DNA from: Paenibacillus_AQ nitricinens
GTDB lineage: Bacteria; Bacillota; Bacilli; Paenibacillales; Paenibacillaceae
NCBI RefSeq assembly: GCF_052056485.1
Contig: NZ_CP183948.1
Location: 6,572,001-6,636,000, forward strand
Direction of reading: 5' to 3'
Length of the DNA stretch: 64,000 nucleotides
Position numbers and translations under genes: made by a program. Within the stretch, counting starts at the first letter, position 1. Each line of letters opens with the position of its first letter. Under the pieces are notes generated by a model. It was not told where the DNA came from, ran no database searches, and saw only the letters and a program-made list of their open reading frames with translations. Positions 17,010 through 26,230 of the stretch are shown one piece after another.

Positions 17010-17561
17010 CTATTTCCGATGTTTCGGCTTCAGCTCAGGCATTCCAAGGGCCATAGAAATATTGCACAGCATACCATTGGCCATAAAGGTGCTTACCTCT
17101 ACTTCAGGCTGCTCGATCCCGGCGGCGACAAACTTCTCGTGCACAAGGTTGGTAATTTCCAGCATTCCCTTTTGCATGGTTTCACGAATGACTTCATCGC
17201 GAATCCCTAACCCCTGAATTTGCAAAATAATCTCATTCGGATGCGTCTCCATCAACAACTCGTATACCTTAATACTTTCCTTCAACACTTGATCTGCTGG
17301 GGCTTCTACTCCTTTAAATGAATGAATAATCCGCTCAAAAGCCCGTTCTAAGGAAGCGACAAACAATTCTTCTTTGTTCTTGAACACCTTGAATACATAG
17401 GGCTGAGAAATACCTACCTTTTCCGCAACCTGTGCTGTTGTAGCTCGGTAGTATCCATTCTCGGCGAACACAATAACCGCTGCCTCCAAGATTTGTTCCC
17501 GGCGGTTTACAGTGACCGATTCATCCGATTTCTTGCGACCGGAACTAGATTCTGTTGTCAT
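17010..17561 (-). CDS. TetR/AcrR-family transcriptional repressor
   Basis: A 183-residue regulator with an N-terminal TetR helix-turn-helix (about residues 18-64: REQILEAAVIVFAENGYYRATTAQVAEKVGISQPYVFKVFKNKEELF) and a C-terminal ligand domain of normal size. An AAGGAG site precedes the ATG. The identical 17-bp palindrome upstream of its own start and upstream of the neighbouring epimerase gene predicts autorepression and control of that enzyme. The ligand is unknown. The gene is 103 nt from the epimerase gene and in the same direction. Confidence 0.9.
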   Translation of the reverse strand: MTTESSSGRKKSDESVTVNRREQILEAAVIVFAENGYYRATTAQVAEKVGISQPYVFKVFKNKEELFVASLERAFERIIHSFKGVEAPADQVLKESIKVYELLMETHPNEIILQIQGLGIRDEVIRETMQKGMLEITNLVHEKFVAAGIEQPEVEVSTFMANGMLCNISMALGMPELKPKHRK

Positions 17562-17593
17562 GATAATCTCCTTACGTAACCTAATCTTATTAG

Positions 17594-17610
17594 GTTATTG
17601 ATCAATCACT
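17594..17610. promoter_or_regulatory. TetR operator copy 2 (tetR promoter)
   Basis: Exact second copy of GTTATTGATCAATCACT, 33 nt before the tetR start codon. Confidence 0.8.
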
Positions 17611-17875
17611 TTCTTGTTCAGAGTATATGCTCATCTCCGAAATAATGCAACTCCAAACAATATAATATTCAAAACTCAATTGTTTTGGATGACATTCACA
17701 ATAAAAGTTAATTCATAATCCACGCTGGAAATATTACTAAAAAATATGACATTATTCAGAACCTTCTTACCAAAGGGTTGTGATTTTCCTCATGAGGGTA
17801 TTATAAATATTAAGGTAGTGTAGAGCTGTGTTAACTTCATGAAAAGAGCAATTAGCATCTAGGAGGATTTGATTC
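17611..17875. other. Intergenic region between divergent tetR and POT transporter genes
   Basis: No gene seen. For the rightward gene, TTGTGA at 17779 and TATAAA at 17803 are a weak promoter candidate; the perfect palindrome CCTCATGAGG (17788-17797) lies between these boxes and could be an operator. AGGAGG precedes the transporter ATG. Confidence 0.4.
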
Positions 17876-19366
17876 ATGTCAGCAACAGACAGGCAAAAAA
17901 TTGTAGATAGTGTCCCGCAAACCGGATTTTTCGGACATCCTAAGGGACTATTCACACTTTTCTTTACTGAATTTTGGGAACGTTTTTCCTATTATGGCAT
18001 GAGAGCGATCCTTGTTTACTACATGTATTATGAGGTAAGCAAAGGCGGACTCGGATTTCCAGAGGATATGGCCCTTTCAATTATGTCTATCTACGGATCA
18101 CTCGTATATATGTCTGGAATTATAGGTGGATGGCTTGCAGATCGAATTTTCGGGACTTCCAAGGCTGTCTTTTACGGCGGCGTTCTAATTATGTTCGGGC
18201 ATATTTTACTGGCGATACCGGGAAATGCCACGCTATTCTTTGCTTCGATGATTATGATCGTGCTTGGAACCGGACTTCTTAAGCCCAATGTATCAAGTAT
18301 TGTAGGCGAAATCTACAGCGAACAAGATAACCGCCGCGACGCTGCTTTCAGCATTTTTTATATGGGTATTAACCTCGGCGGATTCATCTCTCCACTAATT
18401 GTAGGCGCGGTAGGTATGAATAATTTCCATCTAGGCTTCTCGATTGCCGCAATCGGAATGTTTATCGGACTAGTTGTTTACGTAATGACTCGCACCAAAA
18501 ATCTAGGTCTGGCGGGTACGATTGTACACAACCCGATTCCAGCCGAACAAAAGAAAAAATTGTTTACTTGGATTGGGATTGGATTAGTTGTGCTTGCTGT
18601 ATTAGTTACGATAGGCATTCTTACTGGAGCACTTACTTTTGAGACATTCATTAAAATTGTAGGGGTCTTAGGGCTGCTTATTCCTACCATGTACTTTATT
18701 GTGATGTACCGCAGTCCCAAGACAACTGCTGTAGAGCGATCACGGATTCTCGCATACATCCCTTTATTTATGGCTTCGATTATGTTCTGGGCGATTCAGG
18801 AACAAACTTCAACGGTTCTAGCAAGCTTTGCTGATAAGCGCACCCAGTTGGATTTTGCAGGCATACACATTTCTCCTGCTTGGTTCCAGTCGCTTAACCC
18901 ACTGTTTATTATCGCCCTTGCACCTGCATTTGCCTGGATTTGGTTAAAGCTCGGTAACCGCCAACCAACGATTCCCCAAAAGTTCTCGCTTGGTTTATTG
19001 TTTGCCGGTCTGTCCTTCCTAGTGATTCTGGTACCGGCTTACTTCGGTGGAGCCCATTCACTGGTGAATCCATTATGGCTGGTTCTCAGCTACTTTATCG
19101 TCGTCATTGGGGAACTATGCTTGTCACCTGTTGGTCTCTCGGCAACAACCAAACTGGCACCCGCTGCTTTTACAGCTCAGATGATGAGCATGTGGTTCTT
19201 GTCCAATGCTGCTGCGCAAGCTATCAATGCTCAGATTGTGAAGTTCTATACCCCGGATACTGAAATGCTGTACTTCGGAGTCATCGGCGGAGTCGCCATT
19301 GTGCTCGCGTTAATTCTCTTCCTGTTCTCTTCGAAGATTCAGAATTTCATGAAGGGTATACGATAA
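17876..19366 (+). CDS. POT-family proton-coupled di/tripeptide transporter
   Basis: Imports di- and tripeptides with protons through the cytoplasmic membrane. The 496-residue protein shows the PTR2 signature near residues 32-45 (FFTEFWERFSYYGMRAIL, containing the ExxERFxYY motif required for proton coupling) and a second signature FSIFYMGINLGGFISPLIVG near 160, with about 14 hydrophobic segments. This is the DtpT type of Bacilli and lactic acid bacteria. AGGAGG precedes the ATG. It has its own promoter region and a strong terminator, so it is monocistronic. Confidence 0.94.
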   Translation: MSATDRQKIVDSVPQTGFFGHPKGLFTLFFTEFWERFSYYGMRAILVYYMYYEVSKGGLGFPEDMALSIMSIYGSLVYMSGIIGGWLADRIFGTSKAVFYGGVLIMFGHILLAIPGNATLFFASMIMIVLGTGLLKPNVSSIVGEIYSEQDNRRDAAFSIFYMGINLGGFISPLIVGAVGMNNFHLGFSIAAIGMFIGLVVYVMTRTKNLGLAGTIVHNPIPAEQKKKLFTWIGIGLVVLAVLVTIGILTGALTFETFIKIVGVLGLLIPTMYFIVMYRSPKTTAVERSRILAYIPLFMASIMFWAIQEQTSTVLASFADKRTQLDFAGIHISPAWFQSLNPLFIIALAPAFAWIWLKLGNRQPTIPQKFSLGLLFAGLSFLVILVPAYFGGAHSLVNPLWLVLSYFIVVIGELCLSPVGLSATTKLAPAAFTAQMMSMWFLSNAAAQAINAQIVKFYTPDTEMLYFGVIGGVAIVLALILFLFSSKIQNFMKGIR

Positions 19367-19372
19367 ACATAT

Positions 19373-19408
19373 AAGGCTGCCGGGAATATTCTCGGCAGCT
19401 TTTTTTGG
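19373..19408 (+). terminator. Terminator after the POT transporter gene
   Basis: GCTGCCG pairs with CGGCAGC, followed by TTTTTTT. Confidence 0.9.
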
Positions 19409-19432
19409 ATTCCATCATGTTTTAAGCTGGGT

Positions 19433-20848
19433 CTACACCAGAAACATAGCAACAATTGTAGTAACTATCAGTCCAATTAGTACCGGTTTAACATTGCGTC
19501 TAGCGAGCTCAAACGGGCTTACACCGCAGATCGCAGCGGCTGGGATCAATGCCCATGGGATTAACGTACCCCCACCCACCCAAATGGCAGATACCTGACC
19601 AAGTGCAGTTAAAGTAGCTGCGTCAGAATGAGTGGCCACCGCGAACAATTTTCCGATGGACCCCGCAAGTGAGATTCCCGAGAACCCTGAACCATCAAGA
19701 CCCGTGATGGCTCCTGTTATGGTGGCGGTCACAGCACCTACAGCACCATTCAGTGGCACATTATGCGCTAGAGCAACCCCAAGATCATTAACAATCCCCT
19801 GAGATGCAGCAGGTAAAACTTTTCCAAACAATTCAGCAAAGGCCGAATCACCCAAATAGAAGAATGCAGCAATCGGAATCACTGGACCGAATACTTTAAA
19901 GCCAAATGTAAGTCCATCGATTAGATAGGCGGTAACTTGCTCCAATCCTTTATTACGATGTGCGAGCAATGTTACTACGACCAAGATAAATACAGCAGTC
20001 CCGCCAACTAAAGCAGTTGCGTCTCCCCCCTGTAAATCCAGCAGAAACATGCCCGCTACATCAGCTAGAAACAAGAGTGGGATCAAGATAGCCAACCATT
20101 TCTTCAGTGTGGGCGGAATGACGGCTTGATCTTCTACCGCATCACTCTCTGCAGCTAGCGCATTCCCGGCATTTTTCCCCGAGATAAGTCCATCCCGCCA
20201 AGTACCATTCTTCTGATCCCGCCGCATCATCCAATAAGCTGTTACCGTAGTGACTATACCCATCACGATCACAAGTGGAATACTCGCTTCCATGACATTG
20301 CTTACCGGCAGCCCTGCCGCATCTGCCGTCAATTTAGGTGCACCTTGAATAATATAATCACTCGACAACGCAATCCCATGACCGAATAGATTCATCGCCA
20401 TCGCTGCTCCAAGTGCAGGTAATCCCACACGAATAGCAACGGGCAGTAGCACAACCCCTATCAAGGCAACGGCTGGCGAAGGCCAGAAGAACCATGATGT
20501 TACCATCATAATGAAGCCAATGCCCCAAAATGCCATAAACGGCGTACGTAAAAAACGGGTAAGCGGAGCAACCATCGTCTCGTTTATTCCGGTACGTGTT
20601 AATACTCTGCTCATGGCTACAATGATCGAAATAATCATAATCGTACCCATTAGCTCCTTAGTTGCATATACAAAAGAGTTGAATACGCCTGTGACCGAAC
20701 CACTAATCGTTTCTGTCGCGAGCCAGCCTAGTACAAAGATGCCTGCAATACAGATCATCGTTGTATCCCGCCGCTTAATCAGAAGTGCCATAATGAACAC
20801 GATGAATGCCAGATATACATAATGGAGTGCTGTTAATTGGATGCCCAT
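19433..20848 (-). CDS. Multi-pass membrane transporter of the ion-transporter type (GntP/CitMHS-like)
   Basis: A 471-residue polytopic protein with about 12 hydrophobic segments. Repeated small-residue loops typical of ion-transporter superfamily permeases are visible (SWFFWPSPAVALIGVVLLPVAI near residue 118 and AHNVPLNGAVGAVTATITGAITGLDGSGFSG near 360), and the two halves look related. I do not recognise the subfamily with confidence; carboxylate or gluconate carriers of the GntP/CitMHS class are the closest I recall. No neighbouring catabolic gene points to a substrate. It is transcribed convergently to the peptide transporter. Confidence 0.65.
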   Translation of the reverse strand: MGIQLTALHYVYLAFIVFIMALLIKRRDTTMICIAGIFVLGWLATETISGSVTGVFNSFVYATKELMGTIMIISIIVAMSRVLTRTGINETMVAPLTRFLRTPFMAFWGIGFIMMVTSWFFWPSPAVALIGVVLLPVAIRVGLPALGAAMAMNLFGHGIALSSDYIIQGAPKLTADAAGLPVSNVMEASIPLVIVMGIVTTVTAYWMMRRDQKNGTWRDGLISGKNAGNALAAESDAVEDQAVIPPTLKKWLAILIPLLFLADVAGMFLLDLQGGDATALVGGTAVFILVVVTLLAHRNKGLEQVTAYLIDGLTFGFKVFGPVIPIAAFFYLGDSAFAELFGKVLPAASQGIVNDLGVALAHNVPLNGAVGAVTATITGAITGLDGSGFSGISLAGSIGKLFAVATHSDAATLTALGQVSAIWVGGGTLIPWALIPAAAICGVSPFELARRNVKPVLIGLIVTTIVAMFLV

Positions 20849-20929
20849 CTCCGAACCACACCCTTCTCCTACTTACAAGTGCTATATGTTATGCAGGGTT
20901 GTAGGCTAATGTTCGGTAGAAATGGGTGC

Positions 20930-20978
20930 AAAAAAGCCGCCCTACGCATAGACAGATTCTACGCATGAGACGGCTTTC
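20930..20978 (-). terminator. Terminator after the SDR gene
   Basis: On the minus strand AAAGCCGTCTCATGCGTAG pairs, with mismatches and G-U pairs, with TATGCGTAGGGCGGCTTT, followed by TTTTG. Confidence 0.8.
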
Positions 20979-21003
20979 TTAGTGTTTCCTATTTATAAAT
21001 TTA

Positions 21004-21756
21004 TTATTTAGCTACCACTCCGCCATCAACTGGCAACTCAACACCTGTAATGTATGAAGCTTCATCAGAAGCCAAGAATAATACAGCTTCAGCTACTTCA
21101 GAAGCACGTCCAACGCGTGGCAATGCAGTCTGGGACATAAAGAAGCTATGCATTCTTTCGTCATTTACAAATTCAGCACTCATTGGGGTTTCGATAAAGC
21201 CTGGGTGAACAGAGTTCACGCGAATGTTATCTTTACCAAAGTCTACAGCTGCTGCTTTACTCAGCATACGAACGGCACCTTTAGAAGCTGTATAAGCGCC
21301 AGCACCGCTGCTGCCCGTCAAACCTGCGATGGAGGAAATATTGACGATGGAACCGCCTTTATTGTTCTGCATTTGAGGAACAACATGCTTCATGCCTAAG
21401 AATACGCTGCTCACGTTAATGTTCATTACTTTGTTCCATTGATCAACAGTGGATTCAAGCAATTGAACAGGGAAAGAGATCCCTGCGTTATTTACCAGGA
21501 TATCGATTTTACCAAACTTGCTAACCACATCTTCTACAACCTTAATCCAATCTTCTTCAGAAGCTACATTATGTGCATAAGCTGCTGCTTGTCCACCATT
21601 GGCTTCGATTTCCTTCACAACCGCTTGTACGGCAGCTTCGTTAATATCTGTTGCTACAACTGTAGCGCCCTCTTTGGACATCAAAAGCGCTTCTTCACGA
21701 CCCATACCGCTGCCTGCACCTGTAATGATTGCTACTTTATTAGTTAGACGATTCAT
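21004..21756 (-). CDS. Short-chain dehydrogenase/reductase (SDR, classical)
   Basis: NAD(P)-dependent oxidoreductase of 250 residues. Motifs in order: GAGSGMG (cofactor glycines, about residues 13-19), NNAG (about 90), the active-site Ser in NISSIAG (about 138-144), YTASK (catalytic Tyr/Lys about 155-159), and the VHPGFIETPM strand. An open frame extends 19 codons upstream, but GAGGAGA fixes the ATG at 21756. A TetR gene is divergent, with a well-formed inverted repeat between, so this enzyme is probably induced by a small molecule detected by that repressor. The substrate is not predictable for this superfamily. Confidence 0.92.
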   Translation of the reverse strand: MNRLTNKVAIITGAGSGMGREEALLMSKEGATVVATDINEAAVQAVVKEIEANGGQAAAYAHNVASEEDWIKVVEDVVSKFGKIDILVNNAGISFPVQLLESTVDQWNKVMNINVSSVFLGMKHVVPQMQNNKGGSIVNISSIAGLTGSSGAGAYTASKGAVRMLSKAAAVDFGKDNIRVNSVHPGFIETPMSAEFVNDERMHSFFMSQTALPRVGRASEVAEAVLFLASDEASYITGVELPVDGGVVAK

Positions 21757-21781
21757 AATTAAGTCTCCTCTATAATCGTAT

Positions 21782-21830
21782 TGTGATATAATAATTCGAG
21801 TGATGATAGTCACACTATCACTGTGATATA
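21782..21830. promoter_or_regulatory. Candidate operator between divergent SDR and tetR genes
   Basis: A perfect inverted repeat TGATAGT-CAC-ACTATCA (21804-21820) is flanked on both sides by direct copies of TGTGATATA (21782-21790 and 21822-21830). Its position between divergent genes suggests it is the TetR binding site. Confidence 0.6.
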
Positions 21831-21944
21831 CATCATATCATTATTATGAAACAACTACAACTACTCCTTGCTTAATCCAATAAACGGTGGATATAATACT
21901 AATAATTAAAGAACCTAATCAAAAAATGGAAGGGTCTATCCCTC

Positions 21945-22586
21945 ATGAATCCTAAAACAAGATACGAAAAAGAAAGATCCGATGGTAAGCAGCAAAGATT
22001 ATTGGATATCCTCGAAGCCGCAGAACAGGTATTTTCGCAAAAAGGAATTGAAAAATCGACGATGCAGGATGTCGCGAGTGAAGCAAATATAGGGATTGCG
22101 ACGTTGTTTCGATATTTTCCTAGAAAAGAAAAGCTCATCGTGGCTGTGGCCACCCGAATGCTGGAGCCTATGCTCGATTATTTTAAATATGTGGCCGACT
22201 TGCCACTTACCTGTCTTGAAAAGATTGAGAAATTATTTGATTTCTTTATACTGGATCAGAATCATCTAAGTATTATCTTTATGGTCAATTTCGAAAGCTA
22301 CGCCTCACACTCCAGTGAGCCTGTGGAGGATGTGCTGAATTTCAATGCACTCAATCGTAAGATCTGGCATGAATACTCCAGAATCATTCAAAATGGAGTG
22401 GAAGACGGTTCTATTCGTGCCGGTCTCCCTGTGAAAGAGACCTTGATCACTCTTATGAATAGCTTTGCCCTCTTTTCCAGGAAACTAACGATGAAAAAGA
22501 ATATTCTCCTGCTAGAATCGGACCTAGACTCCGACGATCAGCTTGAGCTTCTCAAACGAATTTTCCTGGATCATTTAAAAGCCTAA
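21945..22586 (+). CDS. TetR/AcrR-family transcriptional regulator
   Basis: A 213-residue regulator. The N-terminal helix-turn-helix is clear at about residues 16-62 (LLDILEAAEQVFSQKGIEKSTMQDVASEANIGIATLFRYFPRKEKL) and the C-terminal part is a normal-sized ligand-binding domain. The ribosome site (GGAAGGG) is weaker than most here. It is divergent from an SDR gene and shares with it a palindrome-bearing promoter region, so self- and SDR-regulation are likely. Followed by its own terminator. Ligand unknown. Confidence 0.9.
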   Translation: MNPKTRYEKERSDGKQQRLLDILEAAEQVFSQKGIEKSTMQDVASEANIGIATLFRYFPRKEKLIVAVATRMLEPMLDYFKYVADLPLTCLEKIEKLFDFFILDQNHLSIIFMVNFESYASHSSEPVEDVLNFNALNRKIWHEYSRIIQNGVEDGSIRAGLPVKETLITLMNSFALFSRKLTMKKNILLLESDLDSDDQLELLKRIFLDHLKA

Positions 22587-22627
22587 AAAGCGCCAGTTTC
22601 CTTATAAGGGGAACTTGGCGCTTTTTT
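22586..22627 (+). terminator. Terminator after the tetR gene (may also serve nos)
   Basis: AAAAGCGCCAGTTTCC pairs with GGGGAACTTGGCGCTTTT, followed by T residues; A-rich on the left, so potentially bidirectional for the convergent NO synthase gene. Confidence 0.88.
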
Positions 22628-22644
22628 GATCATAAATTCGATTG

Positions 22645-23766
22645 CTAGTGAAAAGGGCAGGTGGCCACAGGTGATCGCTGATAAAGGAAACGAGGGCTGT
22701 AATCATATTCTTTCAGCTTACTGTCATGCCAAATCGGTGTAGACGACGGAGACATAGGGGGGATCAGCCATGACCAGCGTCCCGAAACCTGACGTCCATG
22801 TCCCTGCTCCTGCTCTTGGAATCTCACAAATTGATCGGCTGCTGTATGGTGATCAACGATACTGACCCCAGCTTGCTTAAAGGAATGCAGTACTGCACGA
22901 TTCAACTCAAGAAGCACCCGATCCTTCCAAAGCGTTGTGTTACTGGAGCGGTCAAGTCCCATCAGATCAGCTACAGCCGGCAAAGTGTTATATCGTCCAG
23001 TATCCCCTAAGTTACGTGAGCCAATTTCGGTCTCCATGTACCAGCCGTTAAAAGGAGCCGCGGGGTATAGAATTCCCCCAATCTCCAACTGCATGTCCGA
23101 AATGATCGGTACAGAATACCAGCGAAGCTGAAGCTCTGCAAAACGTTCAATTTCGGGATGCGTTAACGGTACCTCCTGAATGAGGCATTGAGGAATAGGA
23201 AATACATGGGGATGCCCATTACCTATGCTGATCACTAGCGGCAATACATCAAAATCGCCCCTTGTTCCCTGCCAGCCTAGTTGTTGGCACACTTTCGTAA
23301 ATTCATCCGATGCCGGATCACCAGCGCGTTCATGTTCAGCATCACCAGGATATCCCGCGTAACGAATCAATTGATGGTTCCAAATCCGGATTCTCCGGTC
23401 AGGATCTATCCCGCTGCGGAAGACCGTGATAAGTGGACGAATGCGTCCTCCATTATTCGCCTTTTCCAGATGTCGCAGCAAAGCTTCAGCAATATCCTCC
23501 TCGGTCTCTGCCAGACGTTCATCCATCAGCTCAATGGATTGCCAGAAGAGGCGGCCAATGCAGCGGCTATTATTTCGCCAAGCCATTCTTGCCCCATGAG
23601 CCAACTCTTCCGTTGTATGTGTGTAACTCCCGGATTGATTAATTTCTTCTCGTACGGCTTGGATGCGATGATCCATCTCAGCTTCAGTCTTATCAAGTTC
23701 AGCGTAACATTGTCGAACGAAAGCCTCCGCCTGCCGGGTTAACTCTTCAATGTCCTTACCATTCAT
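22645..23766 (-). CDS. nos: Bacterial nitric oxide synthase oxygenase
   Basis: Makes nitric oxide and citrulline from arginine with heme and a pterin/folate cofactor, using cellular flavodoxin or ferredoxin reductases. At 373 residues it is an oxygenase-only bacterial NOS. RMAWRNNSRCIGRLFW carries the proximal heme thiolate Cys69, and PFNGWYMETEIGSRN carries the substrate-binding Glu. The C-terminus SPRFLYQRSPVATCPFH resembles other family members. A GGGGG-type ribosome site precedes the ATG. Known roles in Bacilli are protection from oxidative stress and antibiotics. An NO-detoxifying flavohemoglobin lies 5.4 kb away on the same strand. Confidence 0.96.
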   Translation of the reverse strand: MNGKDIEELTRQAEAFVRQCYAELDKTEAEMDHRIQAVREEINQSGSYTHTTEELAHGARMAWRNNSRCIGRLFWQSIELMDERLAETEEDIAEALLRHLEKANNGGRIRPLITVFRSGIDPDRRIRIWNHQLIRYAGYPGDAEHERAGDPASDEFTKVCQQLGWQGTRGDFDVLPLVISIGNGHPHVFPIPQCLIQEVPLTHPEIERFAELQLRWYSVPIISDMQLEIGGILYPAAPFNGWYMETEIGSRNLGDTGRYNTLPAVADLMGLDRSSNTTLWKDRVLLELNRAVLHSFKQAGVSIVDHHTAADQFVRFQEQEQGHGRQVSGRWSWLIPPMSPSSTPIWHDSKLKEYDYSPRFLYQRSPVATCPFH

Positions 23767-23861
23767 ATCGTTTATCCCCCATCCAAGCTCTTGCCAGAAC
23801 CTTCAATCCAGTATACCATCCTCAATCCTAAGCTACACCCTTAAAGAAACAGTGCAAGAGA

Positions 23862-23895
23862 ACAACCCGTGAAGCTTAGTCGCCTCACGGGTTGT
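23862..23895 (-). terminator. Strong hairpin after the small 92-residue gene
   Basis: ACAACCCGTGA and TCACGGGTTGT form a perfect 11-bp stem just beyond the stop at 23907. The T-run is poor, so termination is likely but not certain. Confidence 0.55.
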
Positions 23896-23906
23896 AGCAG
23901 GAACAT

Positions 23907-24185
23907 CTAGCGTTCTGAACGTTTCCCTTGCGTCTTCAATGCAGCAAGCCTGCTCTTATCCTCGGCCAGCAGTTCTTCAGCCAACTCCACACCTTGGGGG
24001 CCTAACCAGGCCTGAGCTTGCTCCACCGCCTGTTCGGTATGCGCCAAACGGTTCTCAGCCTGTGCCAAAGTCTGTTCTGTTGGATGACTAAGCGCCTGAG
24101 AGACAGAGAAATGAAGTTTGCCTAAAGCATTTTTGGCTTGAGTTACATTGTCGTTCGCTTGCAGACTGGAATCGGGTTGTTTCAT
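23907..24185 (-). CDS. Small Ala/Gln-rich helical protein of unknown function
   Basis: A 92-residue, apparently all-helical soluble protein with no recognised domain, no signal peptide and no cysteine. The composition (Ala, Gln, Leu, Glu) and periodicity (LAQAENRLAHTEQAVEQAQAWL) suggest one long amphipathic or coiled-coil helix pair. An AAGGGAG site is 11 nt from the ATG and a strong hairpin follows the stop, which supports a real gene. It lies between the NO synthase and chemotaxis-type receptor genes; no functional link can be shown. Confidence 0.65.
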   Translation of the reverse strand: MKQPDSSLQANDNVTQAKNALGKLHFSVSQALSHPTEQTLAQAENRLAHTEQAVEQAQAWLGPQGVELAEELLAEDKSRLAALKTQGKRSER

Positions 24186-24262
24186 AAATGAAATTCGCTC
24201 CCTTCTGAAATGCGCCTGTCTCTTCTAGCATGGTTTAGGATAAGTAACTTTATGCATACACC

Positions 24263-25084
24263 CTACTGGATGATGGATTGCATGAAAGTAGTCATTTCTT
24301 TGCTGGCCTTATTCAAGCGTTCAATTACCCCGCTGAATTCGGTGACAAGTTCTGCTTGTGCGTGTGAAGAAGCGGAGATCGCTTCAATTTCCAGCTCCAT
24401 TTGTTTAATGGACTTTTGAACATCACTGAGTGATTTTTCAATATTATGGGTTGCTTCTTTGGTATTTACAGACAGTTTGCGTACTTCCTTAGCCACAACG
24501 CCAAAGCCCGCCCCCTGCTCTCCTACACGCGCAGCTTCGATGGCCGCATTTAGTCCTAGCAGATTCGTCTGCTCAGAAATTTCACGAATGAAGCTAGTAA
24601 CCTTATTTACTTCTTGAGACTCCGTTACCGCTCTACGTGTATTATCTAATATTTGTTGAGAGGTGGCCGATAATTCTTCAGATTGGGCAGCTACGCTCTG
24701 AACCATATCCATTAGGTGATTGCTTATCCCATTAATCTCTTCTGTAAATACCTCAAGCTTATTCTCGTTCTCCAGTGTGTAAGCAATTGCGAACACGCCC
24801 ACTACCTCGTTATCTGTTCCATATATAGGAACACATGTTGAAATCACAGGAGATCCATATATTTCTGCTGGAATCCGGTTAGAGCTTGCTATACCTTTCA
24901 GTCCATTTGAAAGCGACAGATCTTCAGGAGGGATAGGGTTACCCTTAACCAATCCGAGATCAATAACTTTACTTGGTGCGTAATACTGGAAGATTTCCCT
25001 GTCCGTAATACCGATCATAATATCTTGCGAGTGAAGCTTTTTGAAGTAAGGTGCTGCGAGGACTAAGGCATCGATAATACTCAT
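24263..25084 (-). CDS. Soluble, shortened methyl-accepting chemotaxis-type signalling protein (YfmS-like)
   Basis: A 273-residue cytoplasmic receptor. It lacks membrane segments and a HAMP domain. Residues 1 to about 125 form a small sensory domain of unknown ligand, and the rest is a short antiparallel signalling hairpin whose tip, ISEQTNLLGLNAAIEAARVGEQGAGFGVVAKEVRKLS, is the canonical CheA/CheW contact site. B. subtilis YfmS is of the same size and type. An ATG 15 nt upstream lacks a ribosome site; GGGAG positions the ATG at 25084. The protein should influence chemotaxis or another CheA-linked output. Confidence 0.88.
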   Translation of the reverse strand: MSIIDALVLAAPYFKKLHSQDIMIGITDREIFQYYAPSKVIDLGLVKGNPIPPEDLSLSNGLKGIASSNRIPAEIYGSPVISTCVPIYGTDNEVVGVFAIAYTLENENKLEVFTEEINGISNHLMDMVQSVAAQSEELSATSQQILDNTRRAVTESQEVNKVTSFIREISEQTNLLGLNAAIEAARVGEQGAGFGVVAKEVRKLSVNTKEATHNIEKSLSDVQKSIKQMELEIEAISASSHAQAELVTEFSGVIERLNKASKEMTTFMQSIIQ

Positions 25085-25190
25085 CTGTTCATCTCCCATT
25101 AAGTAAATGTATATGTAAGTTTATCGACACAATGGGTGACATAATGAATATTGTCATATTAAAGTAACAATTCTACCGTAGGATGGATTC

Positions 25191-26048
25191 ATGAATACTA
25201 AACCTATTAGCAGACGCCAATTTCTGAAGAAAAGTGCTCAAGTGTCGCTCGGGCTGCTTGGAACCACTAGTGCGACCGGCATTTATTCTCACTGGGTCGA
25301 GCCCTACTGGCTTGAAGTTAAACATATAGATATAAAGCTTCCTCTACTCCCTCCAACATTCGATAGATTTCGTATCGTTCATTTCAGTGATTTACACTTA
25401 GGCGTGTATACGAAGTCCGAAGCCTTAACAGAGTTAGTACAGCAAATTCAACATGTAAGTCCAGACCTGATCTGCTTCACTGGGGATCTACTCGATCATT
25501 CAACTGAATATATTTCTGAGGCTGTAGACTTATGTTCACAGTTGCGGGCACCCTTTGGACAATATGCTGTGTTAGGTAACCACGATGCTTTTGGTACTAG
25601 GAAAGCTGTGACGAAAGGGTTAGCACAATCTGGCTTCCACGTGCTTCATAATGAACATATTGTCTTAAAAAAAGATGCGGAGGCGCTTTATCTAGCTGGA
25701 GTAGATGATCCGTGGGTCGGCAAAGCAGATATTCATCAGGCGCTACGCCATATCCCTGATAAGGCATGCACCCTACTCCTTGCTCACGAACCGGATTTTG
25801 CCGATGAATATAGTGATCTTCCCATAGATCTGCAATTGTCCGGCCATAGTCACGGAGGACAAGTCCGACTCCCATTTGTTGGCGCTTTGTATACCCCACC
25901 TCACGGCAGTAAATATTCAAGTGGATTGTACCAGCTTCCAGATAGTAGACTCCAGGTCTACACCACACGCGGAATTGGAGTAACTCGTATGCCTTTACGT
26001 TTTAATTGTCGTCCAGAGCTTACCGTAATTACTTTAAAGGCCTCATGA
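25191..26048 (+). CDS. ykuE: Tat-exported metallophosphoesterase (YkuE-like)
   Basis: A 285-residue phosphodiesterase predicted to leave the cell through the Tat pathway: the N-terminus carries SRRQFLKK followed by a hydrophobic stretch (about residues 8-30). The calcineurin-type motifs are complete: FSDLHLG (about 65), TGDLLDH (about 102), LGNHDAF (about 132), LLAHEPDF (about 204) and GHSHGGQ (about 225), together binding two metals. The order and spacing follow B. subtilis YkuE, a wall-associated, Tat-dependent metal phosphodiesterase. GGATGG precedes the ATG. Orthology is likely but the symbol reflects similarity only. Confidence 0.9.
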   Translation: MNTKPISRRQFLKKSAQVSLGLLGTTSATGIYSHWVEPYWLEVKHIDIKLPLLPPTFDRFRIVHFSDLHLGVYTKSEALTELVQQIQHVSPDLICFTGDLLDHSTEYISEAVDLCSQLRAPFGQYAVLGNHDAFGTRKAVTKGLAQSGFHVLHNEHIVLKKDAEALYLAGVDDPWVGKADIHQALRHIPDKACTLLLAHEPDFADEYSDLPIDLQLSGHSHGGQVRLPFVGALYTPPHGSKYSSGLYQLPDSRLQVYTTRGIGVTRMPLRFNCRPELTVITLKAS

Positions 26049-26230
26049 TTGTGTCAAAAATTAATAAATGGTTAAAAAGTATATACCTTTTGCACGTCTA
26101 TGCAACAACACTGTAACCGTGTTTGTAATCAAATCTATTGGGGGCCTAGGTATAATTGTAGGAGTGATAGACAACATCAAAAATCATAATGAACTACATA
26201 AGCCCATCATTGGAGAGGAGAAATTAAATC

